DNA from: Aurantiochytrium sp. KH105
Lineage: Eukaryota; Sar; Bigyra; Thraustochytrida; Thraustochytriidae
Direction of reading: 5' to 3'
Length of the DNA stretch: 64,000 bases
Assembly: GCA_003116975.1 (NCBI GenBank)
Contig: BGKB01000171.1
Location: 81,272-145,271 of the forward strand
The notes below the pieces were generated by a model that was given only the letters and a program-made list of their open reading frames with translations, made no database searches and was not told the origin of the DNA. The translations under genes and the position numbers were made by a program. Positions 58,396 through 64,000 of the stretch are shown piece after piece. Each line of letters starts with the position of its first letter. Position 1 is the first letter of the stretch.

Positions 58396-59007
58396 ATGCT
58401 TGAGTTCGACTACGAGGAAGATGCGGACCGCGTCACGGAGAACAACAGCCTTTCGACGCTCCTGGACATGACTCCATCCGGCTTGTTCCCTGGCGGCACC
58501 AAAATCTTTCCTTCAAAATTCCACTTGCAGCAGCGAACCTGGAAACTTCTCGCTGGTTCCGCGGTGTACAACATCATCTCGCTGCTCGTGGTGATCTTTG
58601 CCGCAAATGGGGGCGAACAGAGTAGCACGGTTGCGACCGTTTTTTTAATTCTCTTGGTCCTTTTTGACGGTGCTCTCGTCTTTGTAGTCTGGCGATGGAA
58701 CACCTTAGACTTTCGCATGTACGAGGAGATGGTGGATCGCGGTTTGTGGCTTGAGGGCGTCTTTGTTTTTTCAACGGGCGACGTGGTTGTGCGCTTCAAT
58801 GATCTTTTCCGAAAAGTGGAAATGGAATTTGACAGTGGCACTGTATCCGAAGCGATTGCCCGCGAATCAGAAAATCTGCTCATCATTGTCTACACGGATT
58901 TGAGCGGACGCAAACAAGAGTACAAGGTGGAGTGCGACCGTCTCACCAACTCGGCGTCCGAGATCGCGCAGTGCATCAACGCAAGAGATGGCCAGCACTA
59001 CGTTTAG
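58396..59007 (+). CDS. Two-helix membrane protein with cytosolic tail, unknown
   Basis: The gene encodes 203 residues from the ATG at 58396 (CCACAATGCTT); six codons above it are preceded only by TTG. The acidic N-terminus (MLEFDYEEDADRV) precedes two transmembrane helices, AVYNIISLLVVIFAA (about 55-70) and TVATVFLILLVLFDGALVFV (about 78-98), as a hairpin. The C-terminal 100 residues alternate short strands and end in a helix (LEGVFVFSTGDVVVRF, LLIIVYTDLSGRKQEYKVE, SASEIAQCINA), resembling a PH-like fold behind a membrane hairpin. I do not recognise a family. The reading frame is clean and codon use is like its neighbours. Confidence 0.65.
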   Translation: MLEFDYEEDADRVTENNSLSTLLDMTPSGLFPGGTKIFPSKFHLQQRTWKLLAGSAVYNIISLLVVIFAANGGEQSSTVATVFLILLVLFDGALVFVVWRWNTLDFRMYEEMVDRGLWLEGVFVFSTGDVVVRFNDLFRKVEMEFDSGTVSEAIARESENLLIIVYTDLSGRKQEYKVECDRLTNSASEIAQCINARDGQHYV

Positions 59008-59514
59008 GTGAAGGATGCTGTTGTTGTTTTTTTATAGACTGACGAAGGGAAAGCGGAAAGGCGAAGGCGGGAAAGGATGGAAGCTCGCCGACGCGTCGGA
59101 TTCAAATTGATGCCTTTTCGTGCTCGCCTCGATTAGGATTTGATGGGGCAGAAATCTCGATACGAGAACCATTTGGGGTGTTCGTTCATCAGTTGCTCAT
59201 GCACGTGGGACTACGTTTCAGAACCTAATGACGCAATGAAGAAAATATGTATTTCTTCCTCTTTTATTTTTCTTTTTTACACAAAACTTGCGTAGTACAA
59301 GCGAGCAAGGCCAAGCAGAAAATGATTGGGTGTTTCATCTTGACTCGCTCTCTTTCTGAATGAATGGATGAATGAATGAATGTTTCTGTCTTTTCATTCT
59401 ACATTATGGTGCTGTTGTTTGTTTGTGTTTTCAAGAAGATGTAAAAAAATAAAGAGGGGTTGGGGGGGTTGGAGTATACTTCTATCATCAGGGTGCGGGC
59501 AAAACATGTTGACA
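59008..59514. other. Convergent spacer
   Basis: The spacer lies between the 3' ends of the two-helix protein (+) and LETM1 (-). It has a T-rich stretch at 59250-59280 and (GAAT)n at about 59359-59381. No gene is seen. Confidence 0.6.
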
Positions 59515-62229
59515 CTACTCGTGCTCGCCATCAGAGCGCCTTCGCTCGTGCTTGAGGTTGTCAAGGAACTCTTGCAGCTCCTTGATACTGATGACGCCAT
59601 CGTCATCCTTGTCGATGCGCGAGATGAGCTCGCCGAGACGTTCCTCCGAGAACTCGCCTTCCTTCTTGCGGAGGACATCCCCGATGGCTTTGCGAATCTC
59701 CCAGCTGCTGATCTTGCCATCTCGGTCAAGATCCAGCACTGAAAGCTTGTCGCCGATGCGCTCGCCCGTCTCCTGGACATCCGCTTCCAGTCGCTCGAGC
59801 ATGCTGCGCAGCTTGTTCTTGAGCATGGAGCGGGAGCGCTTCTCTGGTTTGGCCTTTTCGCCAGCCACGCCAACACCCTCTTCGGACTCGACAATGCGGC
59901 CCGAATAGACCGCCTTTGCTGCCTCCATTTCCTCCTGCCTCTCCAGAATTTCTTCGAGAGTGTTGCGCTCCTCCTCGACGGGCGAGTCCGCTGCAAGAAC
60001 CTTGATAGACTCCAAGGTGCTCTCAAAGACCTTGCGCGCTTCCTCTTCCATCATTTCGTCCGTAGCTTCCTTGCGCATGGCGTCCTCATCCGCGGAGCCA
60101 TCGGCATCGTCCTTGGACTTCTTAGACTTCTTCTTTGATTTCGCATCGCTCTCTCCGTCCACGGCATGCATGGCGGCGCGATCAGCCTGCTGCAACGCCG
60201 CGGCTGCCTTGGTCTTGGCCTCGTCCTCGACGCCATCCTCGACGTGAAGAGGCTTGGCAAGGCGATCCTGGTCCGGTGCGAGGTGTCCTTCGCCGGCAGC
60301 CTTGGAAGCCTCTTCGTGCTTGCGCAGAGCAGCAAGGGCCGACGCCGCGGCCTGCTCAGGAGTGGCGATTTCATCGCGTGTCGCCGCGTTGGCAGCGGCC
60401 ATGGCGACCGTCTCGAGACGCGTGGTGTCAAGTTCGGCCTCGAGCTCCTCCTCTGCCTTTTTGCGCAACTGCTCAATGAAGGCCTGTTTGCGCGACTTCT
60501 CCTTGATCTCCATCTCGATGAGGTCGTTCTGGGCCTGAATAGCCTCGAGTTTGAGGCGCGAAATGGTGGCGCGATCAGCGGCGAGCTCGTGGTTCTCCGC
60601 GCCGGCAACCAGAGCCTCCTGAAGCACGTCCGTGTCCATTTGGCTGATCGCCTCACTGATTGCGAGCTCGATCTGCGACTCGTCCGTCTGCTGCAGAGTA
60701 AAGGCACGCGAGAGAATGAGCAGGGAAAGAGGAACGTTCTTGTTGACGCTCAAGTCAATCCAGCGCTTGAGCTGCGAGCGGAGCTGGTGCATGGTGAGTC
60801 CCGTGGCGCGCATGCCGCGATCCTCGCACGCGGCCTTGAGCTCGAGCAGGTTCAGCGAGTCCACGCCCTCAAAAAAGATGGAGGAGTCGTCGTCGCGGAG
60901 CGAGTTGATCTTGTTACGGAGCTGGAAGCGGAGGAACTGATCACCACCATACGGGGCCAAACCCATGTAGCGGCAGAGGGTGACAAGCTGGGAGCGAGAC
61001 ATGTTGTCCGTCGTCAATTCATCGGAAAAGAGCTTGGCCACCTTGAGTACGGTGGCCTCGTCGATGTCGCGGCCCATGCGCACGCGCTCCATAAAGTGCT
61101 GCACGTCGTCAACGGAGATTTGGGATTCGCCCTCTTTGGCGCGGGACTTGACCTTGTCTTCCATCTCCGCCACCATATCCTGCAAGAATCCGGCAATCCC
61201 GATACGGAGCTTGAGTTGGCGCTTCATGTTCTCCTCGCGCTTGTAGCTGTCCTGAAAGGTGGAGGGCAGCATGTTGGGAAACAACTTGAGCGCAACGGGG
61301 AGAAGAAACTCCATAAAGGGAACGAGGATGAAGAAGAGGAAGGGCCCGACGCGCGCCAGATCGGCGGTCGTGCGCACGAGCTGGCGCCGCTCTCGCCGCG
61401 TCAGCTGGTGGCCATTCAAGCGCTTGGTGAGCAGGCTCCACGAGGTGCGCACCTCGACGCCGAGAAGCTTGAAGCCGGTCCACGTATGATGCGCCATGTC
61501 CTTCAAAGCGACCCAGCCGTCGTTCGCCCATTTCTTCACAATCAGCGGGTTCTTGATGAACTGCAGGGTGATATCGCCCGTCTTGAGAGCCACGGTCTTG
61601 ACGCCATTGACGACGACAGCCACGCGAGACTTGGAGCTCGAGTCGTCCTCTTTCTTCTCCTTTTTGCTGAGCTTTTTGGCGTCCTCGGTCTCGCCGTCTT
61701 TCATGGGTTTGACGCGCTGGACATGGCCCTCCTCGCGAACGGCGGCAACGGCGGCGGCGGTGTCGCGCGCATCCTGCGCCTGATCCTTTTCGTGCAGGTT
61801 GCGCCTGCTGGAGCTGGGCTGGAGCCCGATCGACTTGACGAGCGACTCTTCGGCCGACTCTTTGCGCCGCTGGGCCTGCTGGACGTCCATGCGGGCCTCC
61901 TTGAGCGCGTTGAGCGCGTGCGCGAGGTCTCCGGAGCTCGCGTCTTCGCTGCGGCTGGCGCCGGACCCCTTGGCCGGGTCTTCCCAAAGCACGCGGCACC
62001 CGTGCAGCGCGCGCAGACTCCCCGGCTCGAGGCCTGGCAACCGGACCGCGCCGCGGCGGCCTGCGCCAGCGACGCCGCCCTCCTCGTCATCCCGGTTGCG
62101 CCAGAGGTCGCCGGCCGCCGCGCCTCCGCCGCGCCAGACGCCCGCGGCCTCCCGCGGCCTCGTCCACGCGTGCGCCGCGAGACCGCCGACGCGCCTCCGC
62201 CGCGCGATCCCGCGCACGGCGCCCAGCAT
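59515..62229 (-). CDS. LETM1: LETM1-type mitochondrial inner-membrane cation exchanger
   Basis: The gene encodes 904 residues from the ATG at 62229. The N-terminus (MLGAVRGIARRRRVGGLAAH) is an Arg-rich presequence. The LETM1 core lies at about 230-560: WTGFKLLGVEVRTSWSLLTK, LTRRERRQLVRTTADLARVG and the single membrane helix FLFFILVPFMEFLLPVALKL with the conserved Pro. The ribosome-binding-like matrix domain follows (LCRYMGLAPYGGDQFLRFQL, KAACEDRGMRATGLT). Coiled coils follow, then two EF hands near the end, LDLDRDGKISSWEI and IDKDDDGVISIKELQEFL, both with complete Ca-binding loops. LETM1 exchanges K+ or Ca2+ for H+ and controls matrix volume. Animal LETM1 is about 740 residues; the extra length is in acidic and Ala-rich linkers. 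Confidence 0.95.
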   Translation of the reverse strand: MLGAVRGIARRRRVGGLAAHAWTRPREAAGVWRGGGAAAGDLWRNRDDEEGGVAGAGRRGAVRLPGLEPGSLRALHGCRVLWEDPAKGSGASRSEDASSGDLAHALNALKEARMDVQQAQRRKESAEESLVKSIGLQPSSSRRNLHEKDQAQDARDTAAAVAAVREEGHVQRVKPMKDGETEDAKKLSKKEKKEDDSSSKSRVAVVVNGVKTVALKTGDITLQFIKNPLIVKKWANDGWVALKDMAHHTWTGFKLLGVEVRTSWSLLTKRLNGHQLTRRERRQLVRTTADLARVGPFLFFILVPFMEFLLPVALKLFPNMLPSTFQDSYKREENMKRQLKLRIGIAGFLQDMVAEMEDKVKSRAKEGESQISVDDVQHFMERVRMGRDIDEATVLKVAKLFSDELTTDNMSRSQLVTLCRYMGLAPYGGDQFLRFQLRNKINSLRDDDSSIFFEGVDSLNLLELKAACEDRGMRATGLTMHQLRSQLKRWIDLSVNKNVPLSLLILSRAFTLQQTDESQIELAISEAISQMDTDVLQEALVAGAENHELAADRATISRLKLEAIQAQNDLIEMEIKEKSRKQAFIEQLRKKAEEELEAELDTTRLETVAMAAANAATRDEIATPEQAAASALAALRKHEEASKAAGEGHLAPDQDRLAKPLHVEDGVEDEAKTKAAAALQQADRAAMHAVDGESDAKSKKKSKKSKDDADGSADEDAMRKEATDEMMEEEARKVFESTLESIKVLAADSPVEEERNTLEEILERQEEMEAAKAVYSGRIVESEEGVGVAGEKAKPEKRSRSMLKNKLRSMLERLEADVQETGERIGDKLSVLDLDRDGKISSWEIRKAIGDVLRKKEGEFSEERLGELISRIDKDDDGVISIKELQEFLDNLKHERRRSDGEHE

Positions 62230-62703
62230 CCTCGCGCGCCGCGCCTCTTGCCTCCGCCTCTTGCCTCCGCCGCTGCGGCCTCGCCGCGAGCGTCTGCGCG
62301 CGCCTCGCCGTCCCGCGCGAGCGCCTTGCGGAGCGGCTCTGCGCGCAGGCCGTCGTCTTCAGGCGCCGTCTCGCCGTCGTCGCGCGCCTTGCTTCCTTTG
62401 CTCCCTGCTTCCTTCGTTCGTTCGTTCGCTCGCCCGAATCGAGAGAGGGAGGGAGAGACAGGGAGAGAAGCGGCGGCGTCGCGCGGCCTGCCGCGGCGGC
62501 GCGGCCTGCGCGGCGCAGACCCTGGCGGGCAGGCCCGGGCGAGCGCCCGCGAGCGAGAGAGCGAGAGAGCGAGCGGCCGGCCGGCCGGGCGAGCGAGCGA
62601 GCGAGCGTCTCCCTCCGCGGGGCGAGCGAGGCTTGCGAGTCGCCTGCCTCCCTCGGGGGGCGAAGATTTGATTTGCTTGCTTGCTTGCGTGTGCGTGCTT
62701 CGG

Positions 62704-62785
62704 CTTGCTTTGCTTTGCTTTGCTTTGCTTTGCTTTACTTTACTTTGCTTTGCTTTACTTTGCTTTGCTTTGATTTGATTTGCCA
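62704..62785. repeat. (CTTTG)n/(ATTTG)n microsatellite
   Basis: About 15 TTTGC pentamers with TTTAC variants, passing into TTGAT units. A second TTTGC cluster lies at about 62955-63010. Confidence 0.9.
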
Positions 62786-63417
62786 TTTGATTTGAATTGA
62801 TTTGAATTGATTTGCTTTGAATTTGAATTTGAATATTTGAATTTGGCTTGCCAAAGACAAAAGTTGACTTGGATGCGACAGCAATCATAGGTTTGTTCGT
62901 AGTTCTGGCTGGCTGCCATCTTGAGAGTCGTCTTGCTGTGCCCTGGTTGCTTTGCATTGCTTTGCATTGCATCGCATCGCTTTGCTTTGCTTTGCTTTGC
63001 ATTGCTGTGCTTGCTTTTCTCACTTCAAGTTGGCTTCCTTCTATAGCTTGGCCTCGCTCCTTGCGTTGCTTGCTCGTCATTCATTCATTATGCCATGAAC
63101 GAATGGATCAATTCAGCCAAAGCCGACTTTCCCTCGCCTCTCCACGCTCGCCTTTCCGCACTTGCCCGATTTGTTTCCGCCTGTCTGCTTCTCTGTCCAT
63201 CTTGGCCCTGGCCGGCCGCATCTCCCCCTCTCTGTCAGTCGTCTCAGGCCCGCCGCCGTCCACACCGCGGCCGCACACTGCTCTTCCCGGCACACCCAAA
63301 TCAACTTCTTGCGCCTCCTCGCGGTCCTGGCCGGCCATCGCCGGCCGCCAGCCATGGCAGCTGGCCGCCGGCAGAGCCTTCCTCAGCAAGCTCTCCAGCA
63401 CCACCTCGCTGCCGCCG

Positions 63418-63461
63418 AAGAAGAAGAAGAAGAAGAAGAAGAAGAAGAAAAAGAAGAAGAA
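63418..63461. repeat. (AAG)n triplet repeat
   Basis: About 14 AAG triplets with one extra A pair near the end. Confidence 0.95.
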
Positions 63462-64000
63462 CCTGGAGGCGGCCGCGCTCCAGTCTCGCGTTCATTTTCG
63501 TTCCTTTCAAATTCCTCTTTTCATTCTTCTTCTATTTTCATTTCTGCGCGCAGCCACTGCGGCTGCTGCCCTCGCCTCATATTATCGGTCCCCTCTGTCC
63601 CGCCGAACCCTCTACTGACCGCCGGCCACAGTCAGTCATTCATTCAGTGGACTGGCCCAAACACAACAGGACAGTGGCGGTGCGTCACAGGACTATACGC
63701 CCCACCTTCGCCTCATCTGAGGGCCAGCTGCGGTAGTTGGCCAGGCTTCACAGTCAGTCGCCGTGACTGGCGCCACTTGCCGCAGCGCTCGCGCCACTTG
63801 GGCTTCACCCCGGCAAGTGCCCGCGCGCGCACGGCATGGACGCTCCGTCTCTGTCTCCTCTCCCGCAGAAGCGTCATCCTTCCGGGGGCTGCAGAAAGGA
63901 GCAGCTGTGGCCGCCGCCGCCGCAAGTCGCCTTTCCGTGCATACCGCATTTGCACGCACTGCGGAACACCGAACACCACAGCCCTAGGTCGCGCGTTTAG

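Larger units (their letters stand above)
62230..64000. other. Gene-poor, low-complexity right end
   Basis: GC-rich (CGAG)n-like sequence at 62550-62610, then T-rich (TTTGC)n, (AAG)n at 63418-63461 and pyrimidine-rich DNA. No protein-like frame is seen. The left edge should carry the LETM1 promoter. Confidence 0.55.

Noticed and set aside
60166-62778. Plus-strand frame of 870 codons
   Set aside because: It is antisense to LETM1 and continues into GC-rich repeats; no domain character.

Overview
The window is nuclear DNA from a gene-dense, intron-poor eukaryotic microbe. The gene content (Mediator, LETM1, Rab GDI, a mitochondrial carrier, a BIRC6-class E2, Furry), the very long intronless reading frames, the GT-AG introns of 34-316 nt and the mix of compact genes with microsatellite-rich spacers fit a thraustochytrid-type stramenopile (Labyrinthulomycetes). 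That placement is inference from style and content; no rRNA or other marker lies in the window.

Left part (1-23.7 kb): the 5' two thirds of a type IA DNA topoisomerase III (-), a spliced seven-helix membrane protein (-), a small Cys-rich membrane-tail protein (-), a roughly 1,900-residue multicopper oxidase fused to a REJ/GPS/multi-helix membrane module (-), an SLC49/FLVCR-like transporter (+), a protein of repeated LNG modules (-), a Furry/Mor2/Tao3-like HEAT giant (+) and a Lys-rich unknown protein (-).

Middle (23.7-31.3 kb): 7.5 kb without a convincing gene, packed with tetra-, penta- and hexanucleotide microsatellites, many self-complementary (GATC, AGCT, ATGC, GAGCTC), and a 193-bp (CTTG)n tract.

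Right part (31.3-64 kb): a 14.5-kb intronless gene (-) for a 4,841-residue BIRC6-type E2/E3 that carries a UBR box and a SPRY-like domain but shows no BIR; two small highly charged proteins (one -, one +); a frataxin-like protein (-); a Rab GDI with an internal PDZ-like domain (-); MED20 (+), divergent from GDI; a four-exon oxodicarboxylate-type mitochondrial carrier (-); a two-helix membrane protein (+); and LETM1 (-). The window ends in low-complexity DNA.

There is no operon logic; neighbours are mostly functionally unrelated. Three genes relate to mitochondria (frataxin-like, carrier, LETM1), but they are separated by unrelated genes. The most unusual content is a set of domain fusions: oxidase plus adhesion/GPS membrane module, UBR box plus BIRC6-type UBC, and PDZ inside GDI. 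Starts were chosen at ATG codons; several reading frames extend upstream only through non-ATG codons, and I trimmed these.
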